Of a DNA stretch of 9,550 bases, positions 1 to 6,716 are shown one piece after another. The DNA comes from Bacteroidota bacterium (GTDB lineage Bacteria > Bacteroidota > Bacteroidia > UKL13-3): the NCBI GenBank assembly GCA_947462865.1, contig CANHRW010000065.1, positions 1 through 9,550 on the forward strand, read 5' to 3'. How positions within the stretch are numbered: position 1 is the stretch's first letter; the number at the start of each line of letters is the position of its first letter. The notes below the pieces were generated by a model. It did no database searches. It saw nothing but the letters and a program-made list of their open reading frames with translations, and was not told the DNA's origin. The position numbers and the translations under genes are program-made.

Positions 1-1
1 A

Positions 2-1123
2 ATTGTACTCACGAACCTGGCATTTGGAAGCACCTACGAATACCAAATTTTTTTGAACAAAAAAACTCCATTTAAAGCCAATTACCCATTTACTTTTAAA
101 ACCAAAACTTTATGGGAGTGGAGAACTCCAGCCCCTGATTTTAAATTCATGTTTGGCTCATGCTTTTATGTGAACGACAGTGCTTATGACAGACCTGGAA
201 AGCCTTACGGACAAGGCACTTCTATTTTAACATCTATGGCCAATACCCCTGTTGATTTGATGATTTGGTTAGGCGACAATACATACATGAGAGAAGCCGA
301 TTACACCTCTAAGAGTGGTATAGATTACCGGTATCAACATACCCGTTCAGAAAAAAACTTACAGGCATTTTTGGCAAAAACACAGCATTATGCAACTTGG
401 GACGACCACGATTATGGCGACAACGACGGCAATGAAAGTTACGACCTAAAAGAACATACCAGAAAAACCTTCATTGATTATTGGGGCAACAAAACCTTTG
501 GAGAAAACAACACTGGGGTATACAGCAATTTTAAATACAATGATGCTGCCTTCTTTTTATTAGACGATAGAAGCTTCAGAACTGAAAGCGATATCGATGA
601 AACGAAAACAAACAAAACCCAATTGGGGGCAACTCAATTAAATTGGTTAAAAAACAACCTAAAACACAGCAGAGCCCCATTTAAATTTGTATGTGCAGGT
701 GGACAGGTTTTGAATAAGTACACAGACAAAGAATCATTTAACTTGTATCAGAAAGAAAGGAAAGAACTGTTAGAATATATTGTAGACCAAAAAATCAGTG
801 GCGTGGTATTTTTAAGCGGCGACAGGCACCACACAGAAATACTAACAGATAGTACTTATATCAACGAATTGGGTTATCCTTTTATTGACATTACCTCTTC
901 GCCATTGAGCGCTGGAGTTTCGAATGTATTAGAAATAGAAGAAGCCAAAAACCCACAAAGAATTCAAGGAACTTTGGTAGTAGATAACAATTACTGCACC
1001 ATTACAGTATTTGGTAATAAAAAGGGTCAAAGACAATTAGAAATAAACTGTTTTGATAAAAACGGTAAAGTCATTTGGACCCATCAAATTCATGAAAAAA
1101 ACCTCAAAGCCAAATACAAATAA
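2..1123 (+). CDS. PhoD-like metallophosphatase (alkaline phosphatase D family), 5' end outside window
   Basis: Probable metal-dependent phosphoesterase of the PhoD-like family; the substrate cannot be told. The frame stays open to the left edge, so the TTG at 53 is not the real start. The first residues in the window, LTNLAFGSTYEYQIFLN, look like the end of the beta-sandwich domain that precedes the catalytic domain in PhoD proteins. Numbering from the codon at 2-4, the metal-site motifs follow in order: GSC (Cys54), LGDNTYM (Asp92, Tyr95), WDDHDYGDND (133-142), LLDDRSF (186-192), SGDRHHTE (272-279) and TSSPLSAG (298-305). The DDHDYG form is that of the PhoD-like subgroup rather than the Bacillus PhoD type. 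All these motifs appear intact. Any signal peptide lies upstream and cannot be judged, though PhoD proteins are usually exported. The family call is firm; 'alkaline phosphatase' activity is inferred only. No terminator hairpin follows the stop codon. Confidence 0.9.
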   Translation: MVLTNLAFGSTYEYQIFLNKKTPFKANYPFTFKTKTLWEWRTPAPDFKFMFGSCFYVNDSAYDRPGKPYGQGTSILTSMANTPVDLMIWLGDNTYMREADYTSKSGIDYRYQHTRSEKNLQAFLAKTQHYATWDDHDYGDNDGNESYDLKEHTRKTFIDYWGNKTFGENNTGVYSNFKYNDAAFFLLDDRSFRTESDIDETKTNKTQLGATQLNWLKNNLKHSRAPFKFVCAGGQVLNKYTDKESFNLYQKERKELLEYIVDQKISGVVFLSGDRHHTEILTDSTYINELGYPFIDITSSPLSAGVSNVLEIEEAKNPQRIQGTLVVDNNYCTITVFGNKKGQRQLEINCFDKNGKVIWTHQIHEKNLKAKYK

Positions 1124-1132
1124 GCCCGCAAA

Positions 1133-1158
1133 TTGTATCGTTATTTTTTATAACTTGC
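1133..1158 (+). promoter_or_regulatory. Possible promoter of the HTH gene
   Basis: TAACTTGC at 1151-1158 resembles the Bacteroidota -7 box TAnnTTTG. A TTG lies at 1133-1135, but the 15-base spacing is shorter than usual. The ten bases ATAACTTGCA also occur in the glyA promoter region (4252-4261). Transcription would begin near 1165, about 25 bases before the ATG at 1190. This is a weak call based on pattern only. Confidence 0.3.
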
Positions 1159-1189
1159 ACACAAGGGAAAATGAATCCTTTTGAGTGAT

Positions 1190-2191
1190 ATGGAAGAGAA
1201 TGCTAAAATTATTCAAGACAAGTTTATACAGCAAATAAAGTCGGCATTGCCAACCAATGTTTCTTTTGTTGACGAGCTCGCCGATTTGTTGTCATTGAGT
1301 ACAGACAGCGCATACAGAAGAATACGTTGCGAAACACTCTTCAATATAGCTGAAATAACACTGATTTGTAAACACTTCAAGGTCTCGTTTGAACCAGAAT
1401 TACAACATTTAGCCAATAAAGTGAGTTTCGATTATTTGAAACTCGACGACAAAAAAGACAACTTTAAATTATGGCTGCATGCCATGGGAAACGATATCAA
1501 AAAAATTTCGACTTCAAGCTCAAATGAAATTTTATATGCAGCCGATGATGTACCTGTATGGCATCATTTTTTTAGTGATGAGATGATTTCTTTCAAACTA
1601 TTTTATTGGCTCAAATGTATTTTGTGTGCACCTGAATTCAGCGATAAATTGTTTGACCCAAAAGAAATTGATTATGATTTAATTACTTATGCCAAGGAGC
1701 TGCTTAATAACTACAACAAAACAACTTCTATAGAAATTTGGACCGAAGACACCATAAACAGTACACTCAAACAAATAGAATACTTTTGGGAGTCTGGTTT
1801 TTTCAAAAAGAAATCAGATGCGTTGTTGATTTGTGATTTGTTGAATGAAGAAATCAATCAACTACAAGAAAAAGTTGCCAAAGGAAACAAAATGGGTGAT
1901 GCCTCAAACCCCGATAATTTCAGGTTTTATAAGAGTGAAGTGATGATTGGTAACAATAGTATATTGGCAAACATTGGCACCACTAAAATTGCTTATGTGA
2001 GCAACAATACATTCAACATGATGAGCACTACCAATGCCGATTTTGTAAACGAAAATGAACATTGGCTAAAAAATTTAGTTAAAAAATCGACCCTGCTCAG
2101 TGGCATAGCAGAAAAACAAAGGAATCAGTTTTTTAGGTTAATGCGTGACAAAATAGACCGTGTAAGAAACAGCATTCAATCAGAAAATTAA
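1190..2191 (+). CDS. Probable HTH-domain regulator, Bacteroidota-type, uncharacterised
   Basis: A 333-residue soluble protein with no signal peptide or membrane segment. Residues about 26-66 (FVDELADLLSLS, then STDSAYRRIR, then IAEITLICKHFKVS) have the spacing of an XRE/BetR-like helix-turn-helix, with the helix SAYRRIR placed as the recognition helix. The rest is mostly helical, and the end (LLSGIAEKQRNQFFRLMRDKI) resembles the tail of similar unnamed Bacteroidota proteins as I recall them. DNA binding is an inference and no target is known. I chose the ATG at 1190; an in-frame TTG at 1181 would add three residues, and a stop (TGA at 1172) blocks any longer form. A four-codon frame, ATG-AAT-CCT-TTT-TGA, lies just upstream at 1171-1185. 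The stop codon overlaps that of the convergent flavoprotein gene. The reading frame is certain; the role is moderate. Confidence 0.75.
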   Translation: MEENAKIIQDKFIQQIKSALPTNVSFVDELADLLSLSTDSAYRRIRCETLFNIAEITLICKHFKVSFEPELQHLANKVSFDYLKLDDKKDNFKLWLHAMGNDIKKISTSSSNEILYAADDVPVWHHFFSDEMISFKLFYWLKCILCAPEFSDKLFDPKEIDYDLITYAKELLNNYNKTTSIEIWTEDTINSTLKQIEYFWESGFFKKKSDALLICDLLNEEINQLQEKVAKGNKMGDASNPDNFRFYKSEVMIGNNSILANIGTTKIAYVSNNTFNMMSTTNADFVNENEHWLKNLVKKSTLLSGIAEKQRNQFFRLMRDKIDRVRNSIQSEN

Positions 2192-3135
2192 ATCAATTGC
2201 TTTTGAATTCTTTGTAGAGCAAGTTGGTATTCTTGTATCAATTCTTTCATAAAAACAGAAACAGGTTTAATGGCTTTTAACTGAGAAGATACTTGTCCTA
2301 TCTCCAATTCTCCCTCCGTTAAATTGCCCTCCAACATACCCATCCTAGCTCTTCCCTTTCCTAGTATCTCCAATTGCTCATCTTTAGATGCACCAGCAAC
2401 AATAGCGGCATGAATTTGTTCATAAAACTCATTTTTAATGAGCCTAACAGGGGTTACATCTTTGAGGGTTAATGCGGTTGACCCTTCTTTACAAGCGATC
2501 ACTTTTTCTTTAAAAAGCAAGTGTGCCGAAGATTCTTCACAAACTGCAAAAGCAGAACCAATTTGAACCCCATCCGCTCCCAATGCCATGGCTGCTAGCA
2601 TAGCAGAACCAGAAGCAATACCTCCAGCTGCAAGCAAAGGCAAATTGGTAATTTTTCTGATTTCAGGAACCAAACAAATAGTGGTAGTTTCTTCTTTTCC
2701 ATTGTGCCCACCCGCTTCAAAACCCTCTGCCACCAATGCATCTACACCAGCTTCAATGGCTTTCAAAGCAAACTTAGTATTGGCAATTACATGTACCACT
2801 TTAATGCCGTATGATTTTAACCTTGGGGTATACAGTGCTGGGTTGCCTGCTGAGGTAAATACGATAGGTATTTTTTCGTCTATAATGGTTTGAATATGTG
2901 CTTCTGCGTAAGGAAACAATAGCGGAACATTTACACCAAAAGGTTTTGTGGTAGCTTGTTTGCACTTTTGAATCTGTTCTTTCAACATGTCGGGCCTCAT
3001 ACTACCTGATCCAAGCAAGCCAAGTCCACCCGCGTTGCTAACTGCTGCTGCCAATTTCCAACCACTACACCAAACCATTCCGCCTTGTACAACCGGAAAT
3101 TCAATACCAAATAATTGGGTAATTGCATTGCTCAT
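2188..3135 (-). CDS. Nitronate monooxygenase / FabK-like FMN flavoprotein
   Basis: A 315-residue TIM-barrel flavoprotein of the 2-nitropropane dioxygenase family, which covers nitronate monooxygenases (FMN-dependent oxidation of alkyl nitronates) and FabK-type enoyl-ACP reductases. Visible motifs are VVQGGMVW (15-22), SNAGGLGLLG (33-42), AEGFEAGGHNG (136-146, with His144 at the place of the nitronate monooxygenase catalytic base), AAGGIASG (169-176, FMN phosphate binding) and GADGVQIGSAF (186-196). The AGGH histidine favours nitronate monooxygenase, but FabK-like enzymes share much of this pattern, so the substrate stays open. The length is normal and no export signal is seen. The ATG lies one base after the stop of the upstream pyrophosphorylase gene, so the two are almost certainly co-transcribed and perhaps translationally coupled, although no shared pathway is obvious. 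The stop codon shares the bases TTAA with the stop of the convergent HTH gene. Confidence 0.88.
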   Translation of the reverse strand: MSNAITQLFGIEFPVVQGGMVWCSGWKLAAAVSNAGGLGLLGSGSMRPDMLKEQIQKCKQATTKPFGVNVPLLFPYAEAHIQTIIDEKIPIVFTSAGNPALYTPRLKSYGIKVVHVIANTKFALKAIEAGVDALVAEGFEAGGHNGKEETTTICLVPEIRKITNLPLLAAGGIASGSAMLAAMALGADGVQIGSAFAVCEESSAHLLFKEKVIACKEGSTALTLKDVTPVRLIKNEFYEQIHAAIVAGASKDEQLEILGKGRARMGMLEGNLTEGELEIGQVSSQLKAIKPVSVFMKELIQEYQLALQRIQKQLI

Positions 3136-3136
3136 T

Positions 3137-4132
3137 TTAACCGAAATTTATTTCAGTACTGTCACCAATATTTAAACTCTGAATCATGCCTTTCAGTAAA
3201 GCATCATTGCCAATTAACGAACGGTGAAGGATGGCATATTCAATTTGAGCATAAGGGCCGATGATAGAGTCTTTTACTGTTGCATAGTTTAAGATAGCGT
3301 TTTCGCCAATAGACACATTTGGACCCACAATACTGTTACTGATTTTACATCCTTCTCCAATAAAAACCGGTGGAATGATAATGGTATTTTCGAATTGATA
3401 GGTTGTGGTATCGTAATTTAGCCGCTTTAACAACAAGGCATTGGTATCAATTAAAATTTCTTTTTTGCCACAATCAAACCAATTGTCTACATCAAAGGTT
3501 TTAAACTGAACCCCTTGTTCTACCATTCCCATTAATGCATCGGTGAGGGTGTATTCACCGTGCGTTGTTAATTTTTTGGCAATATTGTTTTCAAGCGCTT
3601 CAAACAACAATGCACTTTCTTTGATTTTATAAACCCCTACCAAAGCCATATTGCTTTTTGGTATAGTGGGTTTTTCAACCATTTTGGTAATAACGCCTTC
3701 ATTGTTAATTTCAGCAACCCCAAATAACCTTGGGTCTTCCACTTTTTTAACACCAAGCATTGAGCCGTCTGATTTCAATACCACATCTGCGTTTAAATCC
3801 ACAATGGTATCGCCAAAAACAATCAAAATTTCATCATTGGGTTGCACATGTTCTTTTGCTAACCAAATGGCATGACCCACTCCTTTTCCGCTGGTTTGAA
3901 TAACAAATTTTGCTTGAATATCTGGAAACTGTTTGAGTATGTATTGTTCAATTTTATCGCCCAAATAACCAATGATAAAAATAAACTCATTAATACCGTG
4001 TTTGTGAAGGTATTCTGTGATATGACCCAGTATAGGCTTACCTGCAATTGGAATTAAAGCCTTAGGCTGTGTATGCGTGTGTGGTCTGAGCCTGGTTCCT
4101 ATGCCTGCAACAGGTATAATTGCTTTCATCAT
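3137..4132 (-). CDS. Sugar-phosphate nucleotidyltransferase (NDP-sugar pyrophosphorylase) with left-handed beta-helix tail
   Basis: A 331-residue cytoplasmic enzyme joining a sugar 1-phosphate to a nucleoside triphosphate to give an NDP-sugar and pyrophosphate. Residues 1-235 form the nucleotidyltransferase domain: PVAGIGTRLRP (7-17) with the downstream PK (23-24), FGDTIVD (106-112, Asp108 a likely metal ligand), VEKP (152-155), GEYTLTDAL (192-200) and WFDCGK (218-223). Residues about 250-315 hold imperfect hexapeptide repeats (IIIPPVFIGEGCKI, SNSIVGPNVSIGENAI, DSIIGPYAQI) typical of a left-handed beta-helix. This two-domain layout matches RmlA-long/GlmU-like and archaeal-type pyrophosphorylases. 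Base and sugar specificity cannot be read. No acetyltransferase catalytic signature was recognised, so I would not call it GlmU. ATG codons at 4132 and 4129 are both possible starts. It is the first gene of a pair with the flavoprotein gene. A copy of its first coding bases sits upstream at 4155-4174. Confidence 0.88.
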   Translation of the reverse strand: MMKAIIPVAGIGTRLRPHTHTQPKALIPIAGKPILGHITEYLHKHGINEFIFIIGYLGDKIEQYILKQFPDIQAKFVIQTSGKGVGHAIWLAKEHVQPNDEILIVFGDTIVDLNADVVLKSDGSMLGVKKVEDPRLFGVAEINNEGVITKMVEKPTIPKSNMALVGVYKIKESALLFEALENNIAKKLTTHGEYTLTDALMGMVEQGVQFKTFDVDNWFDCGKKEILIDTNALLLKRLNYDTTTYQFENTIIIPPVFIGEGCKISNSIVGPNVSIGENAILNYATVKDSIIGPYAQIEYAILHRSLIGNDALLKGMIQSLNIGDSTEINFG

Positions 4133-4174
4133 TTTTGAAAATAATTGGATTGTACTGCAAGGTATAATTGCTTT
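4105..4174. repeat. Imperfect direct repeat copying the start of the pyrophosphorylase gene into its leader
   Basis: Bases 4105-4126, inside the pyrophosphorylase gene and encoding the KAIIPVAG region, recur at 4155-4174 upstream of its start codon. The second copy is identical except for loss of two bases (CA). The copies lie 50 bases apart in the same orientation. This looks like a short local duplication. In the upstream copy the two-base loss creates TACCTTGC on the minus strand (TAnnTTG-like), which may or may not act as a promoter element; no good TTTG box lies 17-20 bases further upstream. Confidence 0.85.
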
Positions 4175-4230
4175 TTTTAAAATGGTATTTAAATTTATAC
4201 AGTTAGCCGAAAATTATTCATAAAAAAGCT

Positions 4231-4260
4231 TTTGGGTTTAATGAAGTTCAAATAACTTGC
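4231..4260 (+). promoter_or_regulatory. Probable glyA promoter
   Basis: TTTG at 4231-4234, then 18 bases, then TAACTTGC at 4253-4260. This fits the Bacteroidota promoter TTTG-N17-20-TAnnTTTG with changes in the last two bases of the -7 box. The expected transcription start is near 4267, giving a leader of about 12 bases before the glyA ATG, and no Shine-Dalgarno sequence is seen. The 146-base gap 4133-4278 between the divergent genes holds this promoter, the upstream repeat copy, and otherwise plain AT-rich sequence. Confidence 0.55.
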
Positions 4261-4278
4261 AAGACTAATACTTGATTT

Positions 4279-5550
4279 ATGACAAGAGATACAGAAATTT
4301 TTAAATTGATTCAAGAAGAATTACACAGACAAGAAACAGGTTTGGAATTGATTGCTTCAGAAAATTTTGTGAGTAAACAAGTAATGGAAGCCATGGGCAG
4401 CGTGCTTACCAACAAATACGCAGAAGGCTTACCTGGTAAAAGATATTATGGCGGTTGTGAAGTTGTAGATATCGTTGAAAACATAGCCATTGACCGCTTA
4501 AAGAAAATGTTTGGTGCTGTATGGGCCAATGTTCAACCACATAGTGGAGCGCAAGCAAATGCTGCAGTCATGTTGGCTTGTTTAAACCCCGGCGATAAAA
4601 TTTTGGGCTTTGATTTGTCTCATGGTGGACACTTGACCCATGGTTCACCTGTAAATTTTTCTGGTAAATTGTATAGCCCTAGTTTCTATGGTGTAGAGAA
4701 AGAAACAGGATTAATAGACTGGGATAAGGTTGCACAAAAGGCTGCACATGAACAGCCCAAAATGATTATTTGTGGGGCATCTGCCTACAGCAGAGACTGG
4801 GATTATGCCAGGCTAAGAGCCATTGCAGATAGTGTAGGTGCTATTTTATTGGCTGATATCTCTCACCCTGCAGGTTTAATAGTAGGTAAATTGTTAAACG
4901 ACCCTGTTCCACATTGTCATATTGTGACCAGTACTACCCATAAAACATTGAGAGGACCAAGAGGTGGAATAATTATGATGGGTAAAGATTTTGAAAATCC
5001 ATGGGGGCACAAAACACCTAAAGGCGAAATAAAAATGATGTCGGCAATGTTAGATGCGGCTGTATTTCCAGGCACACAAGGTGGACCACTCGAACACGTC
5101 ATTGCATCAAAAGCCGTTGCATTTGGAGAGGCACTCAGCCCAGAATACACTGCATATATTAAACAAGTTCAATTGAACGCACAAAATATGGCTGCTGCAT
5201 TTACGCAATTGGGTTATGAACTCATTTCGGGTGGCACAGACAACCATTTGATGTTGATTGACCTTCGAAACAAAGGAATAAGTGGAAAAGCTGCTGAAAA
5301 TGCGCTCATTAAAGCAGACATTACTATCAATAAAAACATGGTTCCATTTGATGACAAATCTCCATTTGTAACTTCAGGCATTAGAATTGGCACATCGGCA
5401 ATTACAACAAGAGGGTTATTACAAGCAGATATGGAAACAGTTGTTTCATTAATAGACCGTGTGTTGATGAACCCAGAGGATGAAAAAATTCACCAACAAG
5501 TAAAACAAGAAGTGAATGCTTTGATGCACCAATTCCCTTTGTACCGCTAA
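4279..5550 (+). CDS. glyA: Serine hydroxymethyltransferase
   Basis: A PLP enzyme that converts serine and tetrahydrofolate to glycine and 5,10-methylene-tetrahydrofolate, the main source of one-carbon units. At 423 residues the length is normal. Clear family motifs are LELIASENFVS (22-32), TNKYAEGLPGKRYYGG (44-59), VQPHSGAQAN (85-94), FDLSHGGHLTHG (111-122), DISHPAGL (193-200, Asp193 expected to bind the PLP ring nitrogen), STTHKTLRGPRGG (218-230, Lys222 the expected Schiff-base lysine), FPGTQGGP (263-270) and the SGIRIGTSA stretch (366-374). All key residues look intact. GHKTPKGEIKM (243-253) is an insertion I associate with Bacteroidota versions. The gene appears to be transcribed alone from the promoter at 4231-4260. 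It ends six bases before the stop of the convergent radC gene, with no terminator hairpin between them. Confidence 0.98.
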   Translation: MTRDTEIFKLIQEELHRQETGLELIASENFVSKQVMEAMGSVLTNKYAEGLPGKRYYGGCEVVDIVENIAIDRLKKMFGAVWANVQPHSGAQANAAVMLACLNPGDKILGFDLSHGGHLTHGSPVNFSGKLYSPSFYGVEKETGLIDWDKVAQKAAHEQPKMIICGASAYSRDWDYARLRAIADSVGAILLADISHPAGLIVGKLLNDPVPHCHIVTSTTHKTLRGPRGGIIMMGKDFENPWGHKTPKGEIKMMSAMLDAAVFPGTQGGPLEHVIASKAVAFGEALSPEYTAYIKQVQLNAQNMAAAFTQLGYELISGGTDNHLMLIDLRNKGISGKAAENALIKADITINKNMVPFDDKSPFVTSGIRIGTSAITTRGLLQADMETVVSLIDRVLMNPEDEKIHQQVKQEVNALMHQFPLYR

Positions 5551-5560
5551 TTTAAATTAG
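5547..5560. other. Perfect 14-base palindrome holding both convergent stop codons
   Basis: CTAATTTAAATTAG is its own reverse complement. It contains the glyA stop (TAA, 5548-5550) and, on the other strand, the radC stop (5559-5557). It could at most form a five-pair AT-rich stem with a four-base loop and has no T-run, so it is not a convincing terminator. Confidence 0.8.
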
Positions 5561-6246
5561 AGTTTCCCTTCGTCTGCAAAACTGTAAAAGCCTTGGTTAC
5601 AAATAATAATGTGATCAGCAACAAATAAATCAAGCAATAGCGCTCCTTCTTTTATTTTCTTGGTAATGGCTATGTCTGCATCGCTTGGGCGATTATTCCC
5701 CGATGGATGGTTATGCGCCAAAATAAGCGTACTTGCCAATAAATTTATTGCCTGAGAAAATACCAATTTTGGATCTACTACTGTTCCAGCAGTTCCACCT
5801 TCACTGATTTTAACTTTAGAAAGCAGTTTACCTGCACGGTTCAAATACAAAACCCAAAATTGTTCATGTTTTAGGTCCGACATTAAACCAGCTAACTGAT
5901 TATAAGCCTCTCTGCTATTAGATATAATTGGCTTCTGTAGTACGGCTGAATCTATTTTTCTTCTGCCAATTTCAAAAGCGGCTACCAAAGCAATGGCCTT
6001 TACTTTTCCAATTCCTTTAATTTTTAGGTAATCCTGAATGGTAAATTGAGCCAATTCGTTCAAGTTATAGTTGGCTGTTTGGAGTAATTGATTGGATAAA
6101 TCAATGGCACTTGCACGAGCATTTCCTGCACCTATAATGATAGCTAGCAACTCAGTATTGGTGAGGCTTGATCGGCCTTTGTCGATGAGTTTTTCGCGGG
6201 GTCTGTCTTCAACCGATAAAGACTTTATTCCCTTTGATTGGAACAT
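5557..6246 (-). CDS. radC: RadC family protein (JAB/MPN metalloprotease-fold)
   Basis: A RadC family protein, once linked to DNA repair; its cellular role remains unsettled. From the ATG at 6246 it is 229 residues, the usual length. It shows DRPREKL (14-20), a helix-hairpin-helix segment YLKIKGIGKVKAIAL (73-87), and a C-terminal JAB1/MPN zinc domain with HNHPSG (178-183) and PSDAD. The zinc motif H-x-H-x10-D is complete (His178, His180, Asp191). The C-terminal SFADEG also fits. Longer in-frame starts exist at 6261 and 6279, but the ATG at 6279 sits directly after the T-run of the rpsT terminator and the 6261 codon lies in a small hairpin loop. The added residues also look unlike the RadC N-terminus, so 6246 is preferred. 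No clear promoter of its own was seen; it may depend on read-through from rpsT or a weak local promoter. Confidence 0.92.
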   Translation of the reverse strand: MFQSKGIKSLSVEDRPREKLIDKGRSSLTNTELLAIIIGAGNARASAIDLSNQLLQTANYNLNELAQFTIQDYLKIKGIGKVKAIALVAAFEIGRRKIDSAVLQKPIISNSREAYNQLAGLMSDLKHEQFWVLYLNRAGKLLSKVKISEGGTAGTVVDPKLVFSQAINLLASTLILAHNHPSGNNRPSDADIAITKKIKEGALLLDLFVADHIIICNQGFYSFADEGKL

Positions 6247-6248
6247 GG

Positions 6249-6267
6249 GTAGGTTTTTCATACCTAC
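6249..6267 (-). other. Small hairpin just upstream of the radC start
   Basis: GTAGGT (6249-6254) and ACCTAC (6262-6267) form a six-pair stem with a seven-base loop. On the minus strand a run of seven Ts precedes it, and it ends two bases before the radC ATG at 6246. An alternative in-frame ATG (6261-6259) is in the loop. It might affect radC translation, or may be chance. Confidence 0.4.
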
Positions 6268-6280
6268 AAAAAAAGGCATG

Positions 6281-6310
6281 AAAAAAGGCTTTCCTTTTCA
6301 GGAAAGCCTT
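6281..6310 (-). terminator. Intrinsic terminator of rpsT
   Basis: A perfect ten-pair stem: AAGGCTTTCC at 6285-6294 pairs with GGAAAGCCTT at 6301-6310 around a six-base loop. Read on the minus strand it is followed by a run of six Ts (6286-6281, overlapping the stem base). It lies about 20 bases after the rpsT stop codon, in the right place and orientation to end the rpsT transcript before radC. On the plus strand the stem is followed by As, so it acts in one direction only. Confidence 0.85.
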
Positions 6311-6330
6311 AAAAATATATTTTGCTTGAA

Positions 6331-6639
6331 CTAAGCTTTAGCTTTTTTAGGGCTGGTTTTTTTCTTTTCAATTACTGCAGCAGCAGTGCCTATTTTATTT
6401 ACAACTTTAGCCAATTTTGATTTTTGGTTAGCTGCTTTATTTTTATGGATGATGCTTCTTTTTGCTAATTTATCAAGCATTGCACTTACTTCTTTCAATA
6501 AGTTCTCAGCTTCACTTTTAACGGTTGACAAACGCAAACGCTTAGAAAGTGTACGAGTTGTTTTTGCTTGGTAACGATTGCGTAAACGCTTGGTTGCGCT
6601 GTTACGAATTCTTTTTTGTGCTGATTTATGGTTTGCCAT
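6331..6639 (-). CDS. rpsT: 30S ribosomal protein S20
   Basis: A small basic protein that binds 16S rRNA in the 30S subunit. The start MANHKSAQKRIRNSATKRLRNR is typical of S20, especially Bacteroidota forms with MANHKSA. It continues as a Lys/Arg-rich helical protein with HKNKAANQKSKLAK at about residues 65-78, the usual S20 C-terminal motif region. At 102 residues it is slightly longer than the common 84-88; the extra is a Lys/Ala-rich tail (KKKTSPKKAKA). The gene is a single transcription unit, with a near-consensus promoter at 6687-6716 and an intrinsic terminator at 6281-6310. The leader is about 40 bases, with no Shine-Dalgarno site. In other bacteria S20 represses its own translation, but no such element can be identified here. 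Confidence 0.97.
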   Translation of the reverse strand: MANHKSAQKRIRNSATKRLRNRYQAKTTRTLSKRLRLSTVKSEAENLLKEVSAMLDKLAKRSIIHKNKAANQKSKLAKVVNKIGTAAAVIEKKKTSPKKAKA

Positions 6640-6686
6640 ATGCTTTAGTAATCAAATTATCCTTTATTGTTCTCAATTAAGGGATG

Positions 6687-6716
6687 CAAATATAGTGAAT
6701 AGATTTGAATTCCAAA
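6687..6716 (-). promoter_or_regulatory. rpsT promoter (Bacteroidota consensus)
   Basis: On the minus strand: TTTG (6716-6713), 18 bases, then TATATTTG (6694-6687). This is an exact match to TTTG-N18-TAnnTTTG and the best promoter in the window. Transcription should start near 6680, giving a leader of about 40 bases before the rpsT ATG. The TTTG element lies inside the inverted repeat at 6701-6719. Confidence 0.8.

Noticed and set aside
2588..2893. Plus-strand frame rich in Ala/Ser/Pro inside the flavoprotein gene
   Set aside because: It is the complement of the conserved barrel-motif region; the flavoprotein frame explains it fully.
5547..5560. Bidirectional terminator between glyA and radC
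   Set aside because: The palindrome gives only a five-pair AT-rich stem with a four-base loop and no T-run.
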